The notes under the pieces are model-generated. The model was not told the DNA's origin, ran no database searches, and saw nothing but the letters and a program-made list of their open reading frames with translations. 64,000 nt of DNA from Bacteroidia bacterium (GTDB taxonomy: Bacteria; Bacteroidota; Bacteroidia; NS11-12g; UBA955). The stretch lies in the NCBI GenBank assembly GCA_023228875.1, contig JALOAG010000001.1:124001-188000 (forward strand), written 5' to 3'. The translations under genes were made by a program, and so were the position numbers. Below are positions 1 through 9,779 of the stretch, one piece after another (within the stretch, counting starts at the first letter, position 1; the number at the start of each line of letters is the position of its first letter).

Positions 1-328
1 TATTGTCAGGCGTGATGTCCATATCTCTTGGGTAATCACTGAAATTGAGATTGTCATTATTCCACTTATGAGACCATAACAAATCACCATTGGGTGCATA
101 TTTCCGAGTAATAACATCAACATATGTAGAAGATGTGCCTGAATTAGTGGTACCTGTAACTATTATATTGCCCTGTGCATCTAAGCGGACAAACTTTGCT
201 TCGTCATGTAATCCCGCGCCATCAAAAGTTCGCGACCATTCTACAGAAGGAACTTGTGCAAATGTGAAACTGTTGAGCAGTGATAGTAGGAAATAAACTG
301 CACTGTGTTTAATCTTTAGTGTTTTCAT
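1..328 (-). CDS. Secreted protein with beta-propeller-like start (partial, N-terminus only)
   Basis: The gene starts at the ATG whose complement is at 326-328 and runs out of the left edge, so only about 109 residues are visible. It opens with a clear signal peptide (MKTLKIKHSAVYFLLSLLNS, then FTFAQ) and continues with LDAQGNIIVTG and a second block ending YAPNGDLLWSHKW. Such alternating blocks are typical of SBBP/delta-60-like propeller repeats in Bacteroidota surface proteins, which often carry a T9SS tail; the tail would lie outside this window. The substrate is unknown. The family call rests on two repeats only. Confidence 0.7.
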   Translation of the reverse strand, partial: MKTLKIKHSAVYFLLSLLNSFTFAQVPSVEWSRTFDGAGLHDEAKFVRLDAQGNIIVTGTTNSGTSSTYVDVITRKYAPNGDLLWSHKWNNDNLNFSDYPRDMDITPDN

Positions 329-953
329 GTTTTTTAGGGGTTAAAGAATAGCAAATATATATATTATATTTTATAGAAAGCTCATTGACTTAAGAGGTGT
401 CATGAGTTTTCAAAATTTAAGTTATGATAATAAAATTTCAGATTTATCTTTTTTGTCGCTATTTTGGGTTGTATATTTTGTTTTTCTTGGAGTTTTGTGG
501 TTGATTTTGTGCATCTTATGCAATTAAACTTCTATGGGTTGTTTAGATATGTTATAGTATTTTGCTTGTAAAAAAATGGACTGTGTTATTTTGCTTAGTA
601 ATGAGAATTTGTTCTAGAACCATTATTTTACAAATACTTTATATTATTTCTATATTATACTGATTGGTTTATTGATGGTAGTTAGACGAATATTCAATGA
701 TATTTTTGTGGCTTTGAGTTGTATTTTGCTATTGCATATACATACCTTTTTCATTACATAAGCATTTCTCATATTACTAGCTATGATTCTACTTTGCAGT
801 GGTCTTATACCCTTGTTTTCATCATGTATAAAATATGTTTCTTGTAAAGTTACAAAAAAGTAGTAATAACAGCAAGGTGTTTATAGTAACATAGCGATGC
901 GCAGCATTCGGATTAAATCAGATTAAATTACCGGAGAAGTTTCGTTCTTCCTT
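329..953. other. AT-rich intergenic region, no gene seen
   Basis: About 620 bases between the partial secreted gene and the tail of the DUF285 pseudogene. It is very AT-rich with stops in all frames at short intervals. I see no tRNA, no strong hairpin terminator and no convincing ORF. Both flanking genes are on the minus strand, so it should hold the promoter of the first one; I could not settle on a good TAnnTTTG candidate. Confidence 0.6.
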
Positions 954-3900
954 TTATTCTTTGATAAGTTTTACTACCGAATCATTGATTTTTACAAAAT
1001 ATAAACCGGTAGCTAAAGTTGAGATATCTATTGTTGTATGTTCACTTGTGACCACGCTCCTGTGTAGTATTCGTCCGCTTAGGTCTGTAATCGTAACCGT
1101 ACTTCCAATTTGTTCTGAATCAATACTCAATGAATGATTTGCAGGATTTGGAAACAAGTTGTATGAACGATTATCAATAAACTGTGCTAATCTAATAGGA
1201 CCTAAAGTGCTATTTCCATCTATGTCAACTTGCAAGAATCTATAATAGTTTATCTCTAAAGGAATATAATCATAAAACGAGTAATCATTTGTTTGGTAGC
1301 TGTTTCCGGAACCTTTGATACTTCCAATGCTTTCCCAGCTTATACCATCAACACTCCTTAGAATATCAAAATTACTGTTATTTATCTCTTGTGATGTTTC
1401 CCACATTAATTGTACCTGTTTTTTTGCATAATCAGGAACCGCTTCAAAATATATCAGACTTATAGGCAAAGGAGTAGGTCCATTACCAATGGCAAAAGGC
1501 GAGAAAGAGCCATTGTAATTCGAATGAACCAATTTTTTGGAACTGTACATTGAACTACCTGCTGTGGCCATTTCCCATTCTTTTTTTATGCTGTTAAAAT
1601 GATTAAGAAGCGGGGCAAGCAGTGAGCCCGATTCGTCAGCTGCATTCCATTCAAAAGTAAAATTAGTGTAAGGATTTAATCCTACTAATCCGTAATTGTT
1701 TTTTGAAATATTCTATGTTGTTTTCACATGTGGGGTGTTCACTATCGTTCCGCTCTGACCATTAAAATAAACCTCACCAACCAGATTGACTGAATAATAA
1801 GAGCTTTGATCCTTATTTTCTATTGTTACAGGAGTGTATGTGGTAATACCTACAGGAAACAATTTAGATGAATTGTTTTTAACATCAATTGTAAGCACAC
1901 CTGCATTGTCGCAACGAACATAGCTATTACTACCCGAAGACTTAAAATATTTATCTACCGACAAATCATAACTTCCAAGTATTATCTTCTTTTTTGAGCC
2001 ATTAAAATCAACGCTTCCCACTTTTCTGTTTTGATCCAATTCAAGATTATTAGATGCACTATTGTCAAATTGTATATCAGCGAGAGGAAGCGGTACTATG
2101 CCTGTTTTCCAGTTATTTGCATTAGCCCAGTCTGTACTGGTGGCTCCTGTCCACAATTCCCAACAGTCACTTGCTACACCGCCATCTTTAAATGTCCAGG
2201 ATTTTGTCTTCACAAGATAATCAACAGCAGAACTTGCAGCATTAGAGTATTTTATTCCATCCGCACCCAAGGTAATAGAAGAAGGTGCAGAACCATTGTT
2301 AGCCCATCCATATATTGTCCTGCCATAATTAATACAATCCATTCCTGATTTATCAAACATGTATTCCATGTCCGTTATTGATGCAAGATTCCAATCTTCT
2401 AATGTTTGATTGAATGATGTTGCATTGTCAAACATTCCTTTAGAAGTAGTTACGTTTTTTGTATTCCATTTGTCTAATGGTTGGTTAAACGAGCCGGCAT
2501 GTTGGAACATGCCTTGACAATACATTACATTTATAGTATTCCACTTATCTAATGGTTGGTTAAAGAATTTATTATACGCAAACATACGCCCTAAATGTCT
2601 TACATTAGACACATCCCAATCATTGATAGGTTTGTTGAAAATACAATTATAGAACATGCCATTCATGTCTTTCACATTACCAGTATTCCAGACACCAATA
2701 TTTTGATTAAATTTTAATGTATTACCAAACATCCCGCTCATATCCTCAACGTTTTTTGTGTCCCAACCGGTTATGTCGGCATTGAACATATAGGCACTGT
2801 TGAACATGGCGCTCATGTTTTTTATATATACAGTATGCCATTTCCAATTAGCGGATTTACCCTCTAAAGACTTGCATTCCCTAAACATGTCAGAACAAAA
2901 TATTACTTTAGCGAGTATAGGTGTGTCTTTTGCTGTCAAATCCATGTTAGATGAACCCTCAAATGAAGAGTGAAAATCTTCCCATTCTATATCACCCCAT
3001 TGAGAGATTTCTAATAAAAGGTTTTTATATTTTGCAAAGTTATCTCTAACTCCATTATTAAAATGTGGGAATAGACCGGTAATGGATACTAGATATCTGT
3101 CTCCGGATGATAACCCGGTAATGTTATAGTCTCCTGTTTCATTCGTACTTGACCCATCACCAACACCCGCATTGTCTAAATTTTTCCATGCTATATCATA
3201 TTTATAGCTGTAAGAACTATTGGTATAAATCATTAAATCCCCTCCTGCACTGACTTTCCATATAGTTTTAAACCCGCCACAAAAATCATTAAACCCGTCA
3301 TCCTTTATTGTCCAACCTAAATTACTAATTAAGTTGTCGTGAGCTGTTTTACCGCTGGTATTATACTCTACACCTACTGCACTTAAGGTTATATTTGAAG
3401 GAGTATTTGCGTTTGCTTCCCATCCTGTTAAAGTTTTACCATAATTAACACAACCCATTCCTGAGTTATCAAACATAGATGTCATGTCTTTATTTTAGAT
3501 AAATCCCATATTCCTAAATCTTGGTTGAAACCATAACCATCATGAAACATGTCATTCATAAGTTCGACACTACTTACATCCCAACTGCTGATATCCTCAT
3601 TGAAAAGTGTGCCTTTGCAGAATATGCAACTCATGTCAATAATTGAACTTGTCTTCCACTTCCAGTTAGCAGTTGTGCCTTTCAAATTTTCACAGCCGGC
3701 AAACATGTAATTTGTATATTTAATTTTTGAGAGGTCGGGAATATCCGTAGCTGTTACATCCAGATTATTGCATGAGGCAAATGAGAAGTCAAACCTCCCC
3801 CAAACAATATCACCCCGTTGTGTAATCAAAAGAAGCATATCAGGCTTTCCTATAATTCCGTTATTTGAAACGAAATATAGAAAATCTTTACTTATTTCTA

Positions 3901-4156
3901 CTTGGTATTTATCTCCTTTATTCAGTTTAATAATAACAAAGTCACCGGTCTCACCTGAGGAACTGCCGTCACCTTGTCCCACATTGTCCAAATTCGTCCA
4001 TTTAATATCATATTTATAGCCGGGACCATTGGTAGGGATAGCGATCTCACCATTTGAATCAGCTTTCCAAACTGTAATAAAAGGCTTTTGAGCTTAAATC
4101 AGATTGTTAAAGCCGAACCCTATTGTACATAATAGCAGTAAAAAATATTTTTGCAT
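954..4156 (-). pseudogene. BspA-like (DUF285) surface protein with T9SS tail, disrupted three times
   Basis: One long gene read from the ATG at 4156, now broken. The signal peptide (MQKYFLLLLCTIGFG) meets an in-frame TAA at 4096-4094. The frame then continues to a one-base deletion near 3487, where WDLSKIK should be followed by DMTSMF. The second frame runs to an in-frame TAG at 1715-1713 and continues to 954. Rejoined it would be about 1,065 residues: two copies of a roughly 220-residue module (YKYDI.W.NLDN..GDGSS...ETGD, then NWKWKT/NWKWHT), many DUF285 repeats of the form W(D/N)..NV..M..MF, a beta-rich region, and a C-terminal T9SS sorting domain beginning LFPNPANHSLSID. DUF285 proteins are surface-exposed repeat proteins, often adhesins. 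Sequencing error could explain one lesion but hardly three. Confidence 0.85.
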
Positions 4157-4259
4157 GATTATATTTTGTTTATCATGCAAAAGGATATAAAAATGTTACT
4201 CACAAGAATATTTTGAAATTTAGTAAACAAATTAACGCAAAATAACATTTGGTTGCTTT

Positions 4260-5837
4260 TTATTGTTTAATCAGTTGGCGTGTAGTTTGACCTTTTGGTG
4301 TAATCAGCTGATAATAATAGTTTCCGCTGGGTAGTTGTCTTCCGTCTAACATGTAACTGTGTTTGCCTTTGGGCATATTTTCCTTCAACAGTGTCTTCAC
4401 TAATCTTCCATGTATGTCAAACAGTTTAATTTCGGTTAAACCGCCCGGAGAAAAATAATCTATCTGAATATTATCACTAAACGGATTTGGATAACTCTGG
4501 AGCAAGTAGTTTGTATGTTGTGGGGTCTTGCTAACCGATGAAGACATGTTTTCTTTGAAAATTGCTAGTTTTTCAAAATGCTTAAACAGTAAATCATCAT
4601 CTACCAAATCCTCAGGCGCTTCAAACCAATCTCTCAAAACACTGGTATAAATCTGTCTGAAATCGTATTGCATGGCTAAATTGTCATTAACCGTTACTTC
4701 GTCCGGAATAGTTGGACTAGAACCAATTATGATTGGATTCACATTTGTTCCAAATACAAATACAGGAGCAGCAGTACCATGATCGGTTCCCATACTGTCA
4801 TTGCTTTTTATACGTCTGCCAAATTCGCTATAGGTCATACCCGCTACACGATCGGCTATACCTAATAACTCGCAGTCTTTTTGAAATGCAGCAATTGCAT
4901 CGGATACTTTTTTGAGCAAATTGGCATGATTTCCTGTTTCTGTCCCACCGGAATTGCTTACTTGAGCGGAGTGAGTGTCAAATCCGGTAATATATACAGT
5001 GTAGATGGGAGTTTTTAAGCCCCCTGCAATCAAATTAGCAACAATTTTAAGCTGGTCTGCTAATTCGTTATTAGCAGGATATGTTGCTTTATTTGTTGCG
5101 GACTGAGCCGCAGCTTTTACAGTTGTATTGTATTCTTGGGTTTGTTGTAAAACAAGTCTAATATAGGTGAGTTCATGTCCCATTGGAGTGTCGGGTTCCG
5201 TGTCAACGGTTCCACTGACTAACTGGTAGAAATTTGTTGGATCTGAGATACAAATACCTGTATTGGCATTGACTCCCATCAAAACAGGTGAAACCCTATA
5301 ACCAATAGAAATAGCAAGGGGATCCGGTTCATTTGCGTTGGGGTAGCCATTTGGATAACCAGGATATTCTGTCTCAAGATATCGCCCGACCCAACCCGAA
5401 TTCACAACCTCATCACTTTCGCTTGCTGAATGCCAAATGTCTGTAGCTCTAAAATGTGAAAAGTTCGGGTTTGGATACCCAACAGACTGAATTACATTTA
5501 CTTTACCTTCATTAAACATTGTCCTAAGACCGGTCATAGAAGGGTGCATGCCGTTTGAAGTATAGCCATTTAATGAAAGTACTTTACTCTCTTGTATAAG
5601 AATATTGTTTCTTGCTTTTGATAAGTTGCTGTATTGATCTAAAGGGATGAATGTGTTTAAACCGTCATTACCACCGCTGAGTTGAATTAACACAAACACC
5701 CGACCATTTTGTTCAGAAGCCTTTGCAATAGCTTTTAACATGGGCGAAGCAGCATGACTCTGAAATCTCATTCCATTGATAAAGAATGGTAATAATCCTG
5801 CTTTTGCAGACAGTTTTAAAAAATCTTTTCTGTTCAT
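4260..5837 (-). CDS. DUF1501 domain protein with T9SS sorting tail
   Basis: 525 residues. The N-terminus (MNRKDFLKLSAKAGLLPFF) looks like a degenerate Tat-type leader with RKDFLK in place of the twin-arginine motif. The body contains FVLIQLSGGNDGLNTFIPL, FSHFRATDIWHSA, TYSEFGRR and GTDHGTAAPVFVFG, hallmarks of DUF1501, which is distantly sulfatase-like in fold. The last 80 residues (from SYPNPFSDNI) are a T9SS type A sorting domain. It lies 11 bases after the DUF1800 gene, and the two families are almost always adjacent, so they probably form one operon acting together at the cell surface. The biochemical function of the pair is not established. Confidence 0.92.
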   Translation of the reverse strand: MNRKDFLKLSAKAGLLPFFINGMRFQSHAASPMLKAIAKASEQNGRVFVLIQLSGGNDGLNTFIPLDQYSNLSKARNNILIQESKVLSLNGYTSNGMHPSMTGLRTMFNEGKVNVIQSVGYPNPNFSHFRATDIWHSASESDEVVNSGWVGRYLETEYPGYPNGYPNANEPDPLAISIGYRVSPVLMGVNANTGICISDPTNFYQLVSGTVDTEPDTPMGHELTYIRLVLQQTQEYNTTVKAAAQSATNKATYPANNELADQLKIVANLIAGGLKTPIYTVYITGFDTHSAQVSNSGGTETGNHANLLKKVSDAIAAFQKDCELLGIADRVAGMTYSEFGRRIKSNDSMGTDHGTAAPVFVFGTNVNPIIIGSSPTIPDEVTVNDNLAMQYDFRQIYTSVLRDWFEAPEDLVDDDLLFKHFEKLAIFKENMSSSVSKTPQHTNYLLQSYPNPFSDNIQIDYFSPGGLTEIKLFDIHGRLVKTLLKENMPKGKHSYMLDGRQLPSGNYYYQLITPKGQTTRQLIKQ

Positions 5838-5848
5838 AAGTTAAAGTT

Positions 5849-7534
5849 TTATGCTAATTGGTTTTCAGCTTGATCTAATAAATATTTATACATACCCAGC
5901 AGAGCAGTTGTTACAATCTTCTTTTTGGCATCATCAGATGGGTTGGCAATGTAGTCATTCCATGCGGAAGTCCAATAATAGTCAGAAGTTAAGCCAAATA
6001 ATAATGTGCTCTGTTTTAAACTCTGTTTGCGTGTCGCAGATATATCCATTGCATACATTAAATCAATGGTTTCTTGTATAAGTTTATTCGGATTAGAAGG
6101 GTCTGAACATTGTTTAGCTGCTTCTATCAAATCCACCTGTAATTTTTTACCGGGTGAGTAATCAATTCCAATCATTAAAAGTACCGTATATAATATCCTT
6201 TTAGGCAATGTGTCAGAGTTGAGCCACAATTGACTGTATTGTGGTTCTTGATAATAAGCAGGCCAGCCTGAAACATTGGGAGGATTTCCCCAAATTAATC
6301 CGGATAAAGATATGCCTATAAATAATGCATAATATGCAGCATGTTTGTCTTCGGGAGTGTTGTCCGGCATCTCTAATTTAAATTGTTTTGCATAGGTTCC
6401 AAAAACATCAAATGCATTTTTAATATAACAACCCACATTGTTTGCATGAAAAAAGTGCTCACTCTTAAGCAAGGTGGATACAACATTCTTGATATTCCAA
6501 TCTTGTTTAAAAATATTAGCTAACGGGATGATGACGTTTGTTTCGATAGAGTCGTCAATTACATAGTAAAGAAAATATCTGTACAGTTTTCTCACAATAA
6601 ATCTTGCTACTACATCTTCCTTAGTGAAAATCATATCAATAAGTTCATCCGTCTCATTGGCTCCGGCTGCTCCTGACTTGCCGGTGATTACAGTGTTGTT
6701 AAAGAAAGAGGAGAATGTTTTATCATCTGTATCATGTACTACGCCTGAGAAAAAGGAAGAGTAAGTGCTGGGGTTAATTCTCCACCCTGTGAGAACACGA
6801 GCTGCTGCTTTTACATCATTTTCAGTGTATTGACTGTCAGGTGATTTGCCCAGTGTAAACAATTCCATTAACTCTCTTCCATAGTTTTCATCGGGTGCTG
6901 TTTTTGTATTTAGGTAACCATTCAAATAAATCAACATACCTACATCTGTTGTTACCTTTTTTACCAAGTCTTTAAAATTCCCTAGACAATTCTCTCGCAA
7001 CATTTTATGATGATTATATGCAGCAATTGGATATCCTATGGTTTCTACCTCGGTTGCAAAGTGATTGTGAAGAAAGAAGGTCATTTTTTCTCTAATATTG
7101 CGTTGCGGAGATATAATTTGTTCTGCGCTCCAAGCATAAAGAGAATTGCGCCTTTCCCCATTAAATGCTAGATTTTCAGGTCCGTTAACCCATGTATCAC
7201 CGGATGCAATATCCGGATCAATTTGTCCTGGTTTGTTATATCCGTTTACTGGTGGATCCGGTTGGGTAAGAGGTAAGGTTAATAAATAATCTACCGTATC
7301 GCTCATGGTCATATTCTTAAAAAATGCAACATCGTCTTTGGAAAAACCAAATAGCGTTCTTCTGAGCAAGTGCTTTAGAAGATTTTCATTCCATGCGCCT
7401 GCGTATTGATTGATACCGCCTTGTCCCAACACAAGATCATAGGGCATTTCTTGATTTTGAAACTTTTCAGCAGGTAGTGCTTTAGGAGGGTTTTTGTCTA
7501 AAAGCATACTGCTCAGAAACTCTCGTCTTTCCAT
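5849..7534 (-). CDS. DUF1800 domain protein
   Basis: 561 residues starting MERREFLSSMLL. Family signatures are visible in order: HLLRRTLFGFSKDDV near residue 55, MTFFLHNHFA near 150, NYGRELMELFTLG near 220, AARVLTGWR near 245, VRKLYRYFLYYV near 315 and NPPNVSGWP near 415. These define DUF1800, a large helical family usually encoded beside DUF1501. Here it is the promoter-proximal gene and the DUF1501 gene follows after 11 bases. The start MERREFL contains an RREFL Tat-like motif but lacks a strong hydrophobic stretch, so export is uncertain. Function unknown. Confidence 0.9.
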   Translation of the reverse strand: MERREFLSSMLLDKNPPKALPAEKFQNQEMPYDLVLGQGGINQYAGAWNENLLKHLLRRTLFGFSKDDVAFFKNMTMSDTVDYLLTLPLTQPDPPVNGYNKPGQIDPDIASGDTWVNGPENLAFNGERRNSLYAWSAEQIISPQRNIREKMTFFLHNHFATEVETIGYPIAAYNHHKMLRENCLGNFKDLVKKVTTDVGMLIYLNGYLNTKTAPDENYGRELMELFTLGKSPDSQYTENDVKAAARVLTGWRINPSTYSSFFSGVVHDTDDKTFSSFFNNTVITGKSGAAGANETDELIDMIFTKEDVVARFIVRKLYRYFLYYVIDDSIETNVIIPLANIFKQDWNIKNVVSTLLKSEHFFHANNVGCYIKNAFDVFGTYAKQFKLEMPDNTPEDKHAAYYALFIGISLSGLIWGNPPNVSGWPAYYQEPQYSQLWLNSDTLPKRILYTVLLMIGIDYSPGKKLQVDLIEAAKQCSDPSNPNKLIQETIDLMYAMDISATRKQSLKQSTLLFGLTSDYYWTSAWNDYIANPSDDAKKKIVTTALLGMYKYLLDQAENQLA

Positions 7535-7783
7535 AAAAAAGATTTTTTAAGTGAATTAATACGGCTAAGAACAAAAATAATGCTTTTAGACAAACGGTTG
7601 ATATTGCAGGATGAATTATTTTTATGTTCAGTAGTGTGGTGTTTTTGATAGAATACAGCCCTTTTTAATATATCAATGTTGATTACTCATTTCGAGTATA
7701 TTGTTTTGATTCCTTGAGGGTATTAGGTTAAGATAAATCTAAAGGGCATAAAAAAAATGTTTGTTTGAACAAAGTCAAAAACA

Positions 7784-7791
7784 TACTTTTG
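7784..7791 (+). promoter_or_regulatory. Promoter -7 element of the rpsF operon
   Basis: TACTTTTG matches the Bacteroidota -7 consensus TAnnTTTG. TTG triplets at 7761-7763 and 7765-7767 lie 20 and 16 bases upstream and could be the -33 element. The ATG of rpsF follows 31 bases later. Confidence 0.7.
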
Positions 7792-7822
7792 CACCTCGTT
7801 TTAAAAAATATATAGATTCATT

Positions 7823-8239
7823 ATGAGCTTAAAAAATTATGAATCTGTGATCATTTTAACACCCGTACTCTCAGAACAACAGATGCAAGATACTGTTAAA
7901 GGTTATAGAGAGTTGATCACAGAGCAAGGTGGAAAAGTAATCCACGAGACAAATTGGGGGCTTGCAAAATTTGCATACCCAATCAACAAAAAAGTAACGG
8001 GTTTTTATCACATCTTTGAATTTCAGGCAGAACCTGAATTTATTGCCACATTGGAGCTTAGCTATCGAAGAGATGAGCGTGTGATGCGTTTCTTAACTAC
8101 CGCCCTTGACAAATTCGCTGTTATTTATAACGAGCGTAAGAGAAAAGGCGAAATAGGAAAATCGAAGAGCACCGAGCCTGTGAAAGCAAAGAAGAAAGGA
8201 GATATTGAATTAATTGAAACTGAAGATTTGGAGGACTAA
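7823..8239 (+). CDS. rpsF: 30S ribosomal protein S6
   Basis: 138 residues. The core follows bacterial S6: NYESVIILTPVLSEQQMQDT, then GGKVIHETNWGLAKFAYPI and GFYHIFEFQ, then ELSYRRDERVMRFLTT. S6 binds S18 in the platform of the small subunit. The C-terminal tail after residue 110 is lysine-rich and acidic at the very end, longer than in E. coli without tail modification, which is common in Bacteroidota. First gene of rpsF-rpsR-rplI; no ssb or priB gene sits between rpsF and rpsR as it does in some other phyla. Confidence 0.97.
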   Translation: MSLKNYESVIILTPVLSEQQMQDTVKGYRELITEQGGKVIHETNWGLAKFAYPINKKVTGFYHIFEFQAEPEFIATLELSYRRDERVMRFLTTALDKFAVIYNERKRKGEIGKSKSTEPVKAKKKGDIELIETEDLED

Positions 8240-8243
8240 AAAT

Positions 8244-8513
8244 ATGGCACAAGTTAAAGACACAAATTTTGTATTTGCCCCACAGACTAAGAATATCAAT
8301 AGAAAAAAATATTGCAGATTCAAAAAAGCAGGTATCAGATACATCGATTACAAGGACGTTAATTTCCTTTCTAAGTTTGTAAATGAACAAGGCAAAATTC
8401 TTCCAAGAAGAATTACCGGAAATTCTCAAAAGTATCAAAAAAAGGTAGCGGAAGCAATTAAGAGAGCAAGATTTATTGCTATCATGCCTTTTGTAACAGA
8501 TGGTTATAAATAA
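8244..8513 (+). CDS. rpsR: 30S ribosomal protein S18
   Basis: 89 residues from the ATG at 8244, which is preceded by GGAGG at about 8230-8234 overlapping the end of rpsF and so decides the start; an upstream in-frame extension is not needed. The sequence MAQVKDTNFVFAPQ leads into the conserved S18 core KKYCRFKKAGIRYIDYKDV, FLSKFVNEQGKILPRRITG and the basic end KRARFIAIMPFV. It pairs with S6 in the 30S platform. Spacing of 4 bases to rpsF and 18 to rplI indicates one operon. Confidence 0.97.
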   Translation: MAQVKDTNFVFAPQTKNINRKKYCRFKKAGIRYIDYKDVNFLSKFVNEQGKILPRRITGNSQKYQKKVAEAIKRARFIAIMPFVTDGYK

Positions 8514-8531
8514 TATTAGGAGGAAATTGAG

Positions 8532-8978
8532 ATGAAAATTATATTAAATCAGGACGTTAAACACCTTGGACATAAAGATGATGTTGTAACAGTTAAGGAT
8601 GGTTATGCAAGAAATTTTCTTATTCCACATGGAATGGCAAAACTTGCTACTGCATCTGCTGTGAAGGTGCTGGAAGAGGAAATCAAACAAAGAGCGTTTA
8701 AACAAGAAAAATTGAAGAAAGATGCTGAATCTTTGTCAGAAAAATTAGCTAACCAATCAGTTACTATTAAAACAAAGACCGGTATTACCGGAAAAATCTT
8801 CGGAGCTGTTACTACTCTTCAAGTTGCAAATGCTCTTAAAGATAAAGGCTTTGATGTTGATAGAAGAAAAATTGTCTTCAATGATGAAATTAAGATGATT
8901 GGTAATTACAAAGCTACTATTAACCTGTACAAAGGCATATCTACTGAAATTGATCTGAACATAGAAAGCGAAGGTTAA
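8532..8978 (+). CDS. rplI: 50S ribosomal protein L9
   Basis: 148 residues, the normal length. N-terminal globular domain MKIILNQDVKHLGHKDDVV and the L9 signature VKDGYARNFLIPHGMA, a long connecting helix around residues 41-75, and a C-terminal RNA-binding domain with GKIFGAVT. L9 binds 23S rRNA near the L1 stalk. Preceded by AGGAGG (about 8518-8523), one of the few strong Shine-Dalgarno sites in the window. Last gene of the operon; a terminator follows. Confidence 0.97.
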   Translation: MKIILNQDVKHLGHKDDVVTVKDGYARNFLIPHGMAKLATASAVKVLEEEIKQRAFKQEKLKKDAESLSEKLANQSVTIKTKTGITGKIFGAVTTLQVANALKDKGFDVDRRKIVFNDEIKMIGNYKATINLYKGISTEIDLNIESEG

Positions 8979-9000
8979 TTTATTGTAATAACGATTTTTA

Positions 9001-9031
9001 AAAAAGGCTATCAATTCAGATAGCCTTTTTT
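9001..9031. terminator. Bidirectional intrinsic terminator after rplI
   Basis: Perfect 12-bp stem (AAAAAGGCTATC / GATAGCCTTTTT) with a 6-base loop AATTCA. It lies between convergent rplI and the GIN lipoprotein gene and has T-runs in both directions, so it can end both transcripts. The final bases touch the stop codon of the minus-strand gene. Confidence 0.9.
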
Positions 9032-9779
9032 ATTTGAATTCACCGGACCCAAAGCGTTCCAACAATACTTTACAACATCTCCATCTCGTTGTGTCAGAAG
9101 GGGCTGCATTTATATATACATCTCCCAAACCATAGAGTTTTGCCTGCATAATATCTCTTGATTGGATATATGATGAACGAATGCTATAATGAAATATATA
9201 AAGATCATCCACTGTAAGATTGCGCGTATCAATGTATGAAGCATCGTCAATGGTACATGTCAAATATCCTGCTTGACCTTTTATCTTAAACCCTCCGGAA
9301 TTAAAACCATTACACTCAATTCCATTGACATCAAAAATAGTGAGCTCTACATCTTCAACACTCAAGTTGTTTATTGTTATTTTATTCAATTTAAGTGTGT
9401 CAGTATTGAATATTTTGGCTGCACCTATCGCTGTAATTGTTTGAAGGTCATAGGTGTAAAAAACCCGAATTTTAGGTTGTAAGTTATAATTGCGAACCCA
9501 ATTACATCGGTTATTATCATCTATAATGAGTTCTTTGTCAATAATTTCTCTCTGAATGCCTGAGATGAGATTTTTATTGTAAGTGATTTCAATTCGGGGT
9601 TTAGCAGAGGTATAGACAAGTTCTAGGTTAATTTTATTACTGACCTTGAGAGAGGTAAATTCTTCTAATTCATAGCTTTGGGTTGTAATACTGCCTGCTG
9701 ATTTGAAGCAATCAAACTCATGTCCTTTTTTACAAGTACACAAGAAAATACAAGCCAATATCAACACAAAAGTTCTCAT
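9030..9779 (-). CDS. GIN-domain (DUF2807) lipoprotein
   Basis: 249 residues. The leader MRTFVLILACIFLCTCKKG ends in a lipobox-like LCTC, so a lipid-anchored envelope protein is likely. The body matches the Bacteroidota head-GIN (DUF2807) pattern: FTSLKVSNKINLELVY, IEITYNKNLISGI, and a regular run of short beta strands (LKLNKITINNLSVEDV, VNGIECNGFNSGGFKIKG) predicted to form a beta-helix. The role of this family is unknown beyond an adhesin-like fold. It overlaps the end of the PagL-like gene by 4 bases, which implies translational coupling. Confidence 0.8.
   Translation of the reverse strand: MRTFVLILACIFLCTCKKGHEFDCFKSAGSITTQSYELEEFTSLKVSNKINLELVYTSAKPRIEITYNKNLISGIQREIIDKELIIDDNNRCNWVRNYNLQPKIRVFYTYDLQTITAIGAAKIFNTDTLKLNKITINNLSVEDVELTIFDVNGIECNGFNSGGFKIKGQAGYLTCTIDDASYIDTRNLTVDDLYIFHYSIRSSYIQSRDIMQAKLYGLGDVYINAAPSDTTRWRCCKVLLERFGSGEFK

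Noticed and set aside
1713..4096. Stop-codon reassignment (TAA/TAG read as sense)
   Set aside because: TAA and TAG end many intact genes in this window, for example TAG after the lipoprotein at 60700, and the same gene also carries a frameshift. Decay is simpler.
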